From Pedobacter jejuensis (GTDB taxonomy: Bacteria; Bacteroidota; Bacteroidia; Sphingobacteriales; Sphingobacteriaceae): 64,000 nucleotides of DNA. The stretch spans positions 1-64,000 of the forward strand of contig NZ_RBEE01000042.1 of assembly GCF_003725795.1 (NCBI RefSeq), read 5' to 3'. The number at the start of each line of letters is the position of its first letter. Positions within the stretch are counted from its first letter, which is position 1. Below, in pieces: positions 17,289 to 26,114 of this stretch. Below the pieces are notes generated by a model that saw only the letters and a list, made by a program, of their open reading frames with translations, did no database searches and was not told the DNA's origin. Position numbers and translations under genes: made by a program.

Positions 17289-18506
17289 TTACTCAATAAC
17301 ATTTAAAGCAAAATTTCGATAGCGTAAAAGCATTAAACTTGTATTAACGTAACCATGTTGCTCATCAAACACAAATGTAAACGAATTATGAAGCCCTTTG
17401 TACTGCTCTTTGGTGAGATAACTTAAATAGTCCTCACCATAAGTGGCCAGAAGTTTACCAAAATAATAACCTTCATCAAATCCTTTAAATGCGTATTCAC
17501 CTGGTTCAAAGCCGTATTTTTTTCTATATTTTTTAATAAAATTGATAACATTTATATTTTTGTAATCAACTTTGTAAGAAGAAGTTATAACTGTATTTAA
17601 TGCTTGCAACTTATCTGTTGGATAATTTTGTTTAGACCAAATTGGATGTCCAAATAAATTTATAGCATAACCGCCTGTTGGCAAATTTTTGAGCTTGAAT
17701 AACTTATCTATTGTCGGCGATACAAAAGCTCTGTCTGACGATGTTACAACAACAACATACTGCTTACCCTTTATCATTTTTGTTTCGAAAGTGAAAACCG
17801 ATGCATACTCCTGAACAACAAATTTATTTGAACTTTGCGATTGGAAATAGTTTCTCAATGGCGAAGCGAATTGCTCGTCATCAGTCTTTTTTGGGTTAAT
17901 AATTACGATGATAGTATTTGAAGGACTAAAATTCTTATCGATGTAGGAACCAATTTTTTTTGCATGTAAATCAATATTACTTACAATAGAAATTAGATTT
18001 GGGTTGTTAAAGTCTGATGGTCGAGAAGCAGCTAATGGTGAAACAACAGGCACATTATTCAGTTTTGAATAGTTGGTTATATATTTAATGCCGTTTGGAA
18101 ACACAGGACCTACAACTAAATTGCTCTTTCTAAAACTATCATTATTATAAATATCGCCTATTCGCGAATTTTCATCCTGCGTATCAAAAACATTAAGTTT
18201 AAAGTTTAAACCAGAAGCAGCAACAGAATCTAAACCGAGTTTAAATCCCTGGTAAAAATCAATCGGCATGGCATATTTTTCAACATCTGCCTTGCTCATA
18301 AATTTTAAATTTGCTTCATTAAGTTTAAAAGGAACTAGAAGCGAAATATTTGCCTGAGAAAACCGCTTAATCGCCTTCTTTTCGATTGGCTTTTCTTTAA
18401 CCTCTGGCTTTGGAGTTGATTTATTAGTTGTTACAATCTTAGGAGAACACGCTACCAAAACCAAACTAATATAAACTAAAATCCAATATTCCTTTTTTAT
18501 AATCAT
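17289..18506 (-). CDS. lipoprotein with periplasmic-binding (PBP1/LpoA-like) fold
   Basis: A predicted lipoprotein of 405 residues. The N-terminus is a lipoprotein signal with lipobox LVAC, followed by a proline/lysine-rich linker. The remainder looks like a type I periplasmic-binding fold: ISLLVPF at the first strand, FYQGFKLGLDS, LVVGPVF and PVVSPLAAS, and a late YAFKGFDEGYYFG. Such proteins include ABC amino-acid binding components and the LpoA-type activators of peptidoglycan synthases; no ABC permease is nearby, so LpoA-like or sensory use is plausible. The longer frame starts at 18554 inside the guaA terminator, so I use ATG 18504-18506. Confidence 0.75.
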   Translation of the reverse strand: MIIKKEYWILVYISLVLVACSPKIVTTNKSTPKPEVKEKPIEKKAIKRFSQANISLLVPFKLNEANLKFMSKADVEKYAMPIDFYQGFKLGLDSVAASGLNFKLNVFDTQDENSRIGDIYNNDSFRKSNLVVGPVFPNGIKYITNYSKLNNVPVVSPLAASRPSDFNNPNLISIVSNIDLHAKKIGSYIDKNFSPSNTIIVIINPKKTDDEQFASPLRNYFQSQSSNKFVVQEYASVFTFETKMIKGKQYVVVVTSSDRAFVSPTIDKLFKLKNLPTGGYAINLFGHPIWSKQNYPTDKLQALNTVITSSYKVDYKNINVINFIKKYRKKYGFEPGEYAFKGFDEGYYFGKLLATYGEDYLSYLTKEQYKGLHNSFTFVFDEQHGYVNTSLMLLRYRNFALNVIE

Positions 18507-18521
18507 CTTTTCGTTTCTAAC

Positions 18522-18554
18522 CAAAAATGCTGGTAAATGTTTTTTCACCAGCAT
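18522..18554 (-). terminator. Rho-independent terminator after guaA
   Basis: Stem ATGCTGGT (18527-18534) with ACCAGCAT (18547-18554), 12-nt loop, followed on the minus strand by five T (18522-18526). It begins 36 bp after the guaA stop codon and 16 bp before the ATG of the downstream lipoprotein gene. Confidence 0.85.
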
Positions 18555-18590
18555 AAATCTATAGGATAAATTAATAAGCCAATGTGAATA

Positions 18591-20123
18591 TTATTCCCAC
18601 TCTATAGTTGCAGGTGGTTTCGAGCTAATATCGTAAACCACTCTGTTTATTCCTTTAACTTTATTTATTATTTCGTTTGATATTTTTGCTAAAACCGGAT
18701 AAGGCAAATGGCACCAATCTGCAGTCATACCATCAACAGATTCTACTGCACGTAAGCAAATTACATTTTCGTAGGTACGTTCATCGCCCATAACTCCAAC
18801 AGATTGAACTGGTAAAAATATTGCTCCGGCTTGCCAAACTTTATCATATAAGCCTGCGGCTTTTAATTCATTGATGTAAATAGAATCTGCATGTTGCAAA
18901 ATTTCAACTTTCTCTGCTGTTACATCTCCTAGAATACGAATTGCCAAACCTGGTCCGGGGAACGGGTGGCGACCTAAAATAACATCATCAATGCCTAAAG
19001 CTTTACCTACTCTCCTCACCTCATCTTTAAATAAAGTTTTCAATGGTTCAACAACTTTCAATTTCATAAAATCTGGCAAACCGCCAACATTATGGTGAGA
19101 TTTGATGGTTGCTGAAGGACCGTTAACCGAGATAGATTCGATAACATCTGGATAAATTGTACCCTGACCTAACCAGTTTACACCTGTAACTTCGTGGGCG
19201 GCATCATCAAATACTTCGATAAAAACACGACCAATAGCTTTTCTTTTCAATTCGGGATCTTTCAGGCCGGCAAGTTGACTTAAAAAGCGATCTTTTGCAT
19301 CAATCCCTTTAATGTTTAAGCCCATGTGTTTGTATTGCTCCAATACTTGCTCGTATTCATCTTTACGTAAAAGCCCGTTATCAACAAAAATACAATGCAA
19401 ATTTGTGCCAATAGCTTGGTGTAATAAAACAGCAGCTACGCTACTATCAACACCACCAGATAAACCTAAAACAACCTTATCATTGCCCAATGTTTCTTTC
19501 AATTCGGCAATTGTGGTATCAATAAATGCTGCAGAAGTCCAATCCTGATTGCAACCGCAGATATCTACCAAAAAGTTATGCAATAGCAATTTGCCATCGG
19601 TACTATGCGTTACTTCAGGGTGGAATTGAATGGCATAAGTATCAGAATTGCTAATATGGTATGCAGCAACCTTTACGCTTTCTGTGCTAGCAATTAATTC
19701 AGCACCTTCTGGCATTTGAGTTATGGTGTCGCCGTGGCTCATCCAAACCTGAGAATCAATATTTATACCCTTAAATAATTTATTTTCCTGATTTACGAAA
19801 TTGAGATTTGCACGACCATATTCGCGAGTTGAAGAAGCCTGAACTTCGCCACCAGATTTTTGAGCAATGTATTGGGCACCGTAGCAAACGGCTAATAAAG
19901 GAAGTTTTAAGTGATAGTTGGATAAATCTACCTGAGGTGCATCATCCTGACGAACAGAATATGGACTACCAGAAAAGATAACTCCCTTTACATCATTGGT
20001 ATTTATTTCAGGAAGATTATTGAATGGATATATTTCACAGTAAATATTTAGTTCGCGAACCCTACGGGCTATTAGTTGAGTAAATTGCGAACCAAAATCG
20101 ACGATAATGATTTTTTCTTGCAT
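18591..20123 (-). CDS. guaA: GMP synthase (glutamine-hydrolysing)
   Basis: Converts XMP to GMP with glutamine and ATP. The class I amidotransferase domain has the nucleophile C80 (LAVCYGAQ) and the His168/Glu170 pair (QFHPEVTH). The ATP-pyrophosphatase P-loop is SGGVDS (222-227). The C-terminal dimerisation domain ends in the canonical [10 protein letters not shown]. Length (510 aa) is typical. The frame opens at TTG in the promoter box; the ATG at 20121-20123 is the start, only 3 nt after the box. A terminator follows, so guaA is monocistronic here. Confidence 0.97.
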   Translation of the reverse strand: MQEKIIIVDFGSQFTQLIARRVRELNIYCEIYPFNNLPEINTNDVKGVIFSGSPYSVRQDDAPQVDLSNYHLKLPLLAVCYGAQYIAQKSGGEVQASSTREYGRANLNFVNQENKLFKGINIDSQVWMSHGDTITQMPEGAELIASTESVKVAAYHISNSDTYAIQFHPEVTHSTDGKLLLHNFLVDICGCNQDWTSAAFIDTTIAELKETLGNDKVVLGLSGGVDSSVAAVLLHQAIGTNLHCIFVDNGLLRKDEYEQVLEQYKHMGLNIKGIDAKDRFLSQLAGLKDPELKRKAIGRVFIEVFDDAAHEVTGVNWLGQGTIYPDVIESISVNGPSATIKSHHNVGGLPDFMKLKVVEPLKTLFKDEVRRVGKALGIDDVILGRHPFPGPGLAIRILGDVTAEKVEILQHADSIYINELKAAGLYDKVWQAGAIFLPVQSVGVMGDERTYENVICLRAVESVDGMTADWCHLPYPVLAKISNEIINKVKGINRVVYDISSKPPATIEWE

Positions 20124-20126
20124 CCG

Positions 20127-20134
20127 CAAAGATA
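20127..20134 (-). promoter_or_regulatory. -7 promoter box TATCTTTG of guaA
   Basis: TATCTTTG on the minus strand matches TAnnTTTG. The ATG begins 3 nt after the box, so a transcript would start at or within the first codons, implying leaderless translation. No -33 TTG at the usual distance. Confidence 0.5.
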
Positions 20135-20185
20135 GATAAAGAATGGGAATTGTTAAATTGTTTTATTGCTTAATTCTAATCATCC

Positions 20186-20644
20186 TTAAGATTCCATCAA
20201 CTTCACTTCAACACCAAACTTTCTTAAAAAATCTACACCTTCATCGCTTGGTAAACCTTTGTAGGCAGCATAAGATTTTGAATAGTAAACGAGTTTAATT
20301 CCCGATGAGAGAATTAATCTTGCACATGCGATACAAGGAGATAACGTGGTGTACAAGGTGCATCCTTCTATCTTTGAACCATTTTTTGATGCATAAAGTA
20401 TTGCGTTTTCTTCTGCATGCAGCGCTAAAGAGCAACTTCCTTTGCTATCGCGGGCGCAGCCTGTATCGGGCCACTCTTCATCACAATTGTGGGTTCCAGC
20501 TGGCGGACCATTGTAACCGATTGAAATGATTCGGGTATCTTTAGTTAAAACGGCACCAACATGAGCACGTACACAGTGAGAACGTGTGGCCAGTTCTGTA
20601 GCCAAATTCATGAAAATGCTATCGAAGCTTGGTTTATCAGTCAT
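20186..20644 (-). CDS. deoxycytidylate (dCMP) deaminase
   Basis: Zinc deaminase of 152 residues converting dCMP to dUMP, feeding thymidylate synthesis. Zinc ligands and catalytic Glu are H76-A-E78 and C104-x2-C107 (SPCIACA). The upstream insert with GYNGPPAGTHNC and WPDTGCARD is typical of dCMP deaminase (ComEB-like) and separates it from plain cytidine deaminase. It lies about 60 bp upstream of the guaA promoter box and 10 bp downstream of the fucP-like terminator. Cytoplasmic. Confidence 0.92.
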   Translation of the reverse strand: MTDKPSFDSIFMNLATELATRSHCVRAHVGAVLTKDTRIISIGYNGPPAGTHNCDEEWPDTGCARDSKGSCSLALHAEENAILYASKNGSKIEGCTLYTTLSPCIACARLILSSGIKLVYYSKSYAAYKGLPSDEGVDFLRKFGVEVKLMES

Positions 20645-20653
20645 TTATTAATT

Positions 20654-20683
20654 AAAAAAGCCACAGAAAATAATTTCTGTGGC
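20654..20683 (-). terminator. Rho-independent terminator after the sugar MFS gene
   Basis: Perfect 10-bp stem GCCACAGAAA / TTTCTGTGGC with a 4-nt loop; on the minus strand six T follow (20654-20659). It lies 22 bp after the transporter stop codon and just before the dCMP deaminase start. Confidence 0.92.
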
Positions 20684-20705
20684 ATTAAAATAAGTTTATT
20701 AAATT

Positions 20706-22313
20706 TTAGTGTCCGCCTTCAGCAGCAATACTTTCTACATCAATACCTTGCTTTTTCAATTCGCCACTTACTTTCCAAGCGAAAAATATTAAGTAAGCAA
20801 AACCAATCACAGGAATAATATATGAATTGTGAATTCCGGCACTATCAGCAAGTTCACCTTGAATTGGAGGAATAATTGAACCACCTAAAATCATCATAAT
20901 TAAGAATGATGAGCCTTGGGCAGTGTATTTTCCTAAACCAGTAATGGCCAAAGAAAATATAGACGGCCACATAATTGAACAACATAAACCACCACTTACA
21001 AAAGCAAAAATAGCTACATGACCAGTTGTAAATAATCCAATTGTAATTGCTACTGCACCTAAAGTACCAAAAATTGCAAGCGTTTTAGCAGGCTTTTCTT
21101 GTCCGATGAAAACTGCAACAACCATTATAGCAATACAAACTGCATAAACATACAGGTTACCAACATCGGTACCGGTTGCATGGTTAACAATTAAAATTAT
21201 ACCAAAAGCAACGAAAGGAACAATAACCGTTAATACATTTTTAGTTATTTTAGTAAGGTTGAAGGCACTTACTGCTCCAGCCCAACGTCCAATCATCATA
21301 CTACCCCAGTATAAAGATATGTATGGTTTAATTTCAGCATCTGCCAAACCACCAAAATCAGGAAGTTTTAATAATGCACCTAAATTACTTTGAATCGTAA
21401 CCTCTGTACCTACGTACATGAAGATTGCCAGCATCCCTAATACCAATTGAGGATATTGCATTGCTCCCCAACTTGCTGAATTTTCCTTTTTAGCTAGATA
21501 GCCATAAAGCAAGGCACCTAAAATAATTGCGAACGATGAATAAACAAATATAGAACCGCTTATTCCGGTTAAATTAGCTAGCGGACCAGCAGCTGCAACC
21601 ATTAAAAATCCGATTATCATTACAACTAATGGCCCAGTTGGTTTACTACTTGCTTCTATTTTTTCTGTGCTTGTTACATCTGGTAGTTTTGATACCGCAA
21701 AGAATATAGCAACCGCTACAAACAAGCCAGCAAGAATGTAATATAAATTATTGATGGATGAGATTTCTACCACTTTTGCTACGGCATCATTAGCGGTTCC
21801 AAAAAGTACAACACTAACAATTACTGGCCCCATTAAACCGCCAAAGTTATTAATACCACCAGCTAAGTTTAATCTATGTGCACCACTTTCGGGCTCACCC
21901 AATGCAACAACAAATGGATTTGCAGCGGTTTGTTGTAAGGAGAAACCCAATGCAATAACAAAAAATGCAAATAGAATAAATAGAAATGAACCTGAGTGAA
22001 CTGCAGGAATCATTAACAATGCACCTGCGGCCGAAATGATTAATCCGACGATGATACCCTTTTTGTAACCGATTTTATTCAGAATATCAACCTTGGTAGC
22101 CTGAGAAGCAAAATACAAGATTAATGAACCGATGAAATAACCTCCATAAAAGGTAAAATCGATTAATTGAGATTCAAATTGTGTTAATTTGAAGTGCGTT
22201 TTACAAAAGGGAATGAAGATACCGTTTGAAGCGGCAACAAACCCCCAAAAAAAGAATACAGTTATAATCGTGTATAGCGCTGTACCATAATTTTTTGTTG
22301 TTTCTTTTGACAT
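20706..22313 (-). CDS. FucP/GluP-like sugar MFS transporter
   Basis: Inner-membrane sugar:cation symporter of the FHS family of MFS proteins. Evidence includes FFFWGFVAASNGIFIPF in helix 1, LIDFTFYGGYFIGSL, and the QQTAANPFVVALGEPESGAHRLNLAGGIN loop class (core NPFVVALG). At 535 residues it is about 100 longer than E. coli FucP. The surplus includes a hydrophobic pair near the middle (GPLVVMIIGFLMVAAAGPLA and SIFVYSSFAIILGALLYGYL), suggesting 14 helices. Substrate cannot be fixed; glucose, galactose or fucose are possible. Single-gene unit with its own terminator. Confidence 0.88.
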   Translation of the reverse strand: MSKETTKNYGTALYTIITVFFFWGFVAASNGIFIPFCKTHFKLTQFESQLIDFTFYGGYFIGSLILYFASQATKVDILNKIGYKKGIIVGLIISAAGALLMIPAVHSGSFLFILFAFFVIALGFSLQQTAANPFVVALGEPESGAHRLNLAGGINNFGGLMGPVIVSVVLFGTANDAVAKVVEISSINNLYYILAGLFVAVAIFFAVSKLPDVTSTEKIEASSKPTGPLVVMIIGFLMVAAAGPLANLTGISGSIFVYSSFAIILGALLYGYLAKKENSASWGAMQYPQLVLGMLAIFMYVGTEVTIQSNLGALLKLPDFGGLADAEIKPYISLYWGSMMIGRWAGAVSAFNLTKITKNVLTVIVPFVAFGIILIVNHATGTDVGNLYVYAVCIAIMVVAVFIGQEKPAKTLAIFGTLGAVAITIGLFTTGHVAIFAFVSGGLCCSIMWPSIFSLAITGLGKYTAQGSSFLIMMILGGSIIPPIQGELADSAGIHNSYIIPVIGFAYLIFFAWKVSGELKKQGIDVESIAAEGGH

Positions 22314-22464
22314 TTTATATGTGTTATGCTTTAAGTTTTTATGGGGTTAAACATAAATAAAATAAAATTAAAAACATCAATTTTATGCAACCCGTGCAAC
22401 AAAAATAAAGTTGATATGTTTAGCTTTAAATCGCATATTCGCATATTCATAAATAACACAATGC

Positions 22465-23091
22465 ATGTTTGAAGCCATATTGTTAGGTATAGGGGCAGGG
22501 ATTATTTCATCGTTTTTAACAGGGCCGGTATTTTTTGCAATGATAAAAACCAGTATAGAGAAAGGCTTTAAAGCGGGTTTTTCTTTAGCGGTTGGTGTAA
22601 TTATTAGTGATGTAATTTTAATCGCTTTAGTTCTTTTTGGCAGTCAGTTTTTCGACTATAAAGCAGATTTTGATAAATACGTAGGCGTAGTTGGCGGCAT
22701 ATTCTTACTCGCGGTTGGAATATATTATTTAGTATCTAAAATTACCGTTCATTATGATAGTTCAACCCTACAAAAGGTGAGTAAAAGAGGGTACGTAATC
22801 AAAGGATTTTTGATGTGCATCCTCACACCATCAACATTAATGTTTTGGATAATTGTAAGTGGAATAATTTCCGTTAAGCTTAATAATATGCTTAACGAAA
22901 AATTAGTCTGTTTTTTTATTGCTATGGCCACCCAATTAGCTATTGATGGGGGCAAAAGTTTCTATTCTAGTAAGTTACGATATAAAATTAAAGAAGATTC
23001 TTTAAGAAAATTAAACAAGATTGCAGGTGTTGTAATTATCATTTTTGCCATCTGGCTAATTGTAAAAACCTACTTTAAATTTTATGCCTAG
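22465..23091 (+). CDS. LysE-family amino-acid exporter
   Basis: A 208-residue inner-membrane protein with about six helices, of the LysE/RhtB translocator family. The N-terminus GAGIISSFLTGPVFFAMIKTSIEKGFKAG is the family signature, followed by the short SKITVHYD cytoplasmic loop and a central proline-containing segment (ILTPSTLMFW). It probably exports an amino acid or related metabolite. Start is ATG 22465, because the ATG at 22461 is out of frame and stops at once. Its stop codon abuts that of the convergent lipoprotein gene with no gap. Confidence 0.88.
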   Translation: MFEAILLGIGAGIISSFLTGPVFFAMIKTSIEKGFKAGFSLAVGVIISDVILIALVLFGSQFFDYKADFDKYVGVVGGIFLLAVGIYYLVSKITVHYDSSTLQKVSKRGYVIKGFLMCILTPSTLMFWIIVSGIISVKLNNMLNEKLVCFFIAMATQLAIDGGKSFYSSKLRYKIKEDSLRKLNKIAGVVIIIFAIWLIVKTYFKFYA

Positions 23092-23646
23092 TTACTTTAC
23101 AACCTGATCTACATCGTAAATATCTACATAATCTAAAACCTTGCCACCAGAACAATTTTCCATATTCTGTAAGCGATAATAATTTCTGTCGCCCTTTTTA
23201 GCAAAAATTTGTGTTCCTGTTTTCTCACACGGTTTACCACCATTGTTATCTTTAATATAGGTAATAATTGTTCCCTCAAATGAAAGCTGATTGGCATCTA
23301 ATCTTTTGATTTTTCCATCTAATCTTAAAAATTCGTTATTGGCATTGGTTTGTTCTCCTTTAATTGAAAACCAACCATCACTTTGTTTTTTAAGCTGAGC
23401 TGACCCTTGTTTTTCAAAACTTATCCACTGCAAGGAAATTGGGATAGTTTTAATTACATCAATTTTAAATTTAGGGATTTTGCTTTTGATATCATCCTTT
23501 ACGCGTTTAAGGCTATCGCCAACTTGGTCAACCTTTGCTACTAAACTATCGCTCGTGTCATCAATTACAGAATCGACCTTCTTTTGGTTATTCTCTGAAC
23601 ATCCAAAACCTAAACAAATTACCAGTGCTATTAAAATCTTTTTCAT
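23092..23646 (-). CDS. hypothetical lipoprotein
   Basis: A 184-residue lipoprotein with signal MKKILIALVICLGFGC, the lipid-accepting cysteine being residue 16. Serine, aspartate and lysine-rich linker follows, then a compact domain with strands around SAQLKKQSDGWFSIKGEQ and QLSFEGTIITYI, and two cysteines that could form a disulfide (KPCEKTG and ENCSGG). I do not recognise a family. The frame opens 19 codons earlier, but the ATG at 23644-23646 gives a textbook lipoprotein signal. It is tail-to-tail with the LysE gene. Confidence 0.7.
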   Translation of the reverse strand: MKKILIALVICLGFGCSENNQKKVDSVIDDTSDSLVAKVDQVGDSLKRVKDDIKSKIPKFKIDVIKTIPISLQWISFEKQGSAQLKKQSDGWFSIKGEQTNANNEFLRLDGKIKRLDANQLSFEGTIITYIKDNNGGKPCEKTGTQIFAKKGDRNYYRLQNMENCSGGKVLDYVDIYDVDQVVK

Positions 23647-23739
23647 ATTCTTAAAATTTATGATTTCATTAACGTTTAGCGGCGCAAATGGTTTTTGCAA
23701 CATATCGAAATCATTTCTGAAGTCTGCAAATTTATGGAC

Positions 23740-23768
23740 AAAAAAATAGCCCGCATAAAATGCGAGCT
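23740..23768 (-). terminator. Rho-independent terminator of the purF-like transcript
   Basis: Stem of 23760-23768 with 23748-23756 (9 bp, one G-U pair) and a 3-nt loop, followed on the minus strand by A and a run of T. It lies about 215 bp after the purF-like stop codon, so REP copy A is inside the 3' untranslated region. Confidence 0.75.
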
Positions 23769-23823
23769 ACCTTCAAATACGGTATATGTTAAATCAATAA
23801 CCAGATTTCTGTTAAACTTAATA

Positions 23824-23985
23824 TTTTACTGTTTTATCGCCGTAATGCTTTTCCAACACGTCTTGCTGAATTTATTTCAGCATCTTTCCTGCAAAAAAGA
23901 CCCTGAAATGAATTCAGGGTGACGTTAACTATTAAAAAAGCAGCTTTAATTGGGTGAAGGAAAATTAATAATCGAAATGGAATTA
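23824..23985. repeat. composite REP-like element, copy A, with tail
   Basis: Two palindromes make up the core: TGCTGAA-ttta-TTTCAGCA type at 23864-23882 and CCCTGAA-N5-TTCAGGG at 23901-23919, separated by CATCTTTCCTGCAAAAAAGA. A leader TTTTACTGTTTTATCGCCG (from 23824) and CAACACGTCTTG precede them. A tail (AAAAAAGCAGC then GTGAAGGA and AATTAATA, 23934-23985) reaches the purF-like stop codon. Leader, core and tail are shared with the copy at 33 kb, and leader plus core with the reversed copy at 50 kb. Confidence 0.85.
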
Positions 23986-25884
23986 ATATGCTCTTTGATT
24001 ATTTCCTTCTTTCCAGTTAACAAAAGCTTTATTTACCACTTTGTTACCGCCTGGCGTAGGGTAATTTCCTGAGAAATACCAGTCGCCTTTATTTTTAGGA
24101 CAAGCACTATGTAAATTTTCTAAACTTTGATAAATAACTTCAACCGCTGCAACTGTTCCTTTTGGAGTAATAATTTGAGCAATTTTAGCAGAAATTTCTT
24201 CGGGAGTAAATGGTTTGTAAATCTCTTTTACATGATTTACAATTTGCTCTTTAGGTAAAAACAATGAAGCCTTGCATTTAGAATAAACATCTTCAATTAC
24301 CTGCCACATTCCTCTTTCGGTTAGGAGTTGTATCGCTGCATCAAATGCTACAAATTGCCCCATTCTACTCATATCAATACCATAACAATCCGGGTATCTG
24401 ATTTGTGGTGCTGAAGAAACGATGATTATTTTTTTAGGATGTAAGCGATCTACAATCTTAATAATACTTTGTTTAAGTGTTGTACCACGAACAATAGAAT
24501 CATCTAAAGCAACCAATGTATCCTGATGGTTTTTTATAATGCCATAGGTTGTATCATAAACATGAGCTACCATTTCGCCACGATCTGCATCCTGCGTAAT
24601 AAAAGTACGAAGCTTTACATCCTTTACAGCTAGCTTTTCAACTCTAGGTGTCATCGATAGCAATTCATCGAGTTCTGTATCACTCAACTGTTCCTTCTTA
24701 TTTACCAGTACATCTTTTTGATGGTTACGAACGTATTGATTTACGCCATCAACCATACCAAAAAAGGCTACTTCTGCCGTGTTCGGGATAAAAGAAAACA
24801 CCGTATTTTTCAAATCGTAATCTACAGCTTTAAGCACCTGATTACAAAGTAAACGCCCCAATTGTTTACGTTCCTGATATATTTCTACATCACTTCCTTT
24901 AGAGAAATAAATTCTTTCGAAAGAACAAGAAAGCCTTTCAGTTGGTTCACGAAACTGTTCCATGCTAACTTCACCATTTTTCTTAATGATTAAAGCATGA
25001 CCAGGATCTATTTCTTTAACGTCTTTATATTGAATGTTGAAAGCAGTTTGTAATGCAGGGCGTTCTGATGCAGCCACAACAATTTCATCATCATAATAGT
25101 AATATGCCGGGCGAATTCCTGCCGGATCTCTCATGATGAATGAATCACCGTTACCAACCATTCCACAAATAGAATATCCACCATCCCAGGTTTTGGCCGA
25201 GCGACGAAGAATATTTGCGATGTTTAAATTTTCAGCTATTTTTTGAGTTATGGCTACGTTGTCGTGTCCTTCTTTTTTATATTCATCAAAAAGCTCCTGA
25301 TTTTCATCATCTAAGAAGTGACCAATTTTTTCAAGCACTGTAACAGTATCAGCTTTTTCTTTTGGATGCTGCCCCAATTCGTACAATTGTTCTAATAGCT
25401 CATCAACATTTGTCATGTTGAAGTTACCCGCAATAACAAAATTACGTGTCATCCAGTTATTTTGCCTTAAAAAAGGATGGCAATTTTCGATACTATTTTT
25501 ACCATGTGTACCATAACGCAAATGGCCCATTAACACCTCGCCTATAAAGCTTACGTTGTTTTTGAGCCACTCTGTATCCTGCATTAATTCAGGTGTGTTT
25601 TCTTGTATATCTACAAATTTGTTTTGAACATATTCGAAGATATCTGCTACCGCATTGGATGCCATACTCCGATATCGGCTAATATACCTGCTACCAGGCT
25701 TCATATCCAACTTAATAGTTGCAATGCCGGCGCCATCCTGGCCTCGGTTATGCTGCTTTTCCATTAAAAGATATAGTTTATTAAGGCCGTAAAGTGCTGT
25801 TCCGTACTTTTGCTGGTAGTAAGATAGTGGTTTTAACAGGCGAATAAAAGCGATTCCGCATTCGTGTTTTATCTGATCACTCAT
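23983..25884 (-). CDS. PurF-like class II glutamine amidotransferase / phosphoribosyltransferase
   Basis: Two-domain protein of 633 residues. The N-terminal Ntn amidotransferase begins MSDQIKHECGIAF, so cleavage of an 8-residue propeptide would expose Cys9 as nucleophile. RGQDGAGIA and MGHLRYGTHG (loop with catalytic Arg) follow. The C-terminal phosphoribosyltransferase has the PRPP motif ALDDSIVRGTTLK. This matches amidophosphoribosyltransferase, the first step of purine synthesis, but it is about 130 residues longer than E. coli PurF and lies outside a pur cluster; it may be a paralogue of a classical PurF. The start is ATG 25882-25884; a longer frame begins upstream of the promoter box. 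Confidence 0.85.
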   Translation of the reverse strand: MSDQIKHECGIAFIRLLKPLSYYQQKYGTALYGLNKLYLLMEKQHNRGQDGAGIATIKLDMKPGSRYISRYRSMASNAVADIFEYVQNKFVDIQENTPELMQDTEWLKNNVSFIGEVLMGHLRYGTHGKNSIENCHPFLRQNNWMTRNFVIAGNFNMTNVDELLEQLYELGQHPKEKADTVTVLEKIGHFLDDENQELFDEYKKEGHDNVAITQKIAENLNIANILRRSAKTWDGGYSICGMVGNGDSFIMRDPAGIRPAYYYYDDEIVVAASERPALQTAFNIQYKDVKEIDPGHALIIKKNGEVSMEQFREPTERLSCSFERIYFSKGSDVEIYQERKQLGRLLCNQVLKAVDYDLKNTVFSFIPNTAEVAFFGMVDGVNQYVRNHQKDVLVNKKEQLSDTELDELLSMTPRVEKLAVKDVKLRTFITQDADRGEMVAHVYDTTYGIIKNHQDTLVALDDSIVRGTTLKQSIIKIVDRLHPKKIIIVSSAPQIRYPDCYGIDMSRMGQFVAFDAAIQLLTERGMWQVIEDVYSKCKASLFLPKEQIVNHVKEIYKPFTPEEISAKIAQIITPKGTVAAVEVIYQSLENLHSACPKNKGDWYFSGNYPTPGGNKVVNKAFVNWKEGNNQRAY

Positions 25885-25902
25885 TGTGTGGGTTTGAAGC
25901 CG

Positions 25903-25910
25903 CAAAGTTA
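25903..25910 (-). promoter_or_regulatory. -7 promoter box TAACTTTG of the purF-like gene
   Basis: Matches TAnnTTTG on the minus strand, 18 nt before the ATG. A TTG 16 nt upstream could be the -33 element. Confidence 0.5.
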
Positions 25911-26055
25911 TCCTTTTAAACAATTACAACCTAAACAAAAATGTTTTCTTTTCTAATGATGAGGTTAAACTGACAGAGAAAATTTTTAGGTCTATCAATC
26001 TGATTCGACGTCGAAACAAATAGTAAAACTATTTATTATTTATAATTATTCTAAA

Positions 26056-26063
26056 TAATTTTG
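26056..26063 (+). promoter_or_regulatory. -7 promoter box TAATTTTG of the TonB receptor operon
   Basis: Matches TAnnTTTG and includes the TTG (26061-26063) that opens the receptor frame, about 50 nt before the likely true start. Confidence 0.4.
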
Positions 26064-26114
26064 AAAATTAAATTGAATTTTACACCTTTGGCGATTAATA
26101 AGAATCAATCTAAA

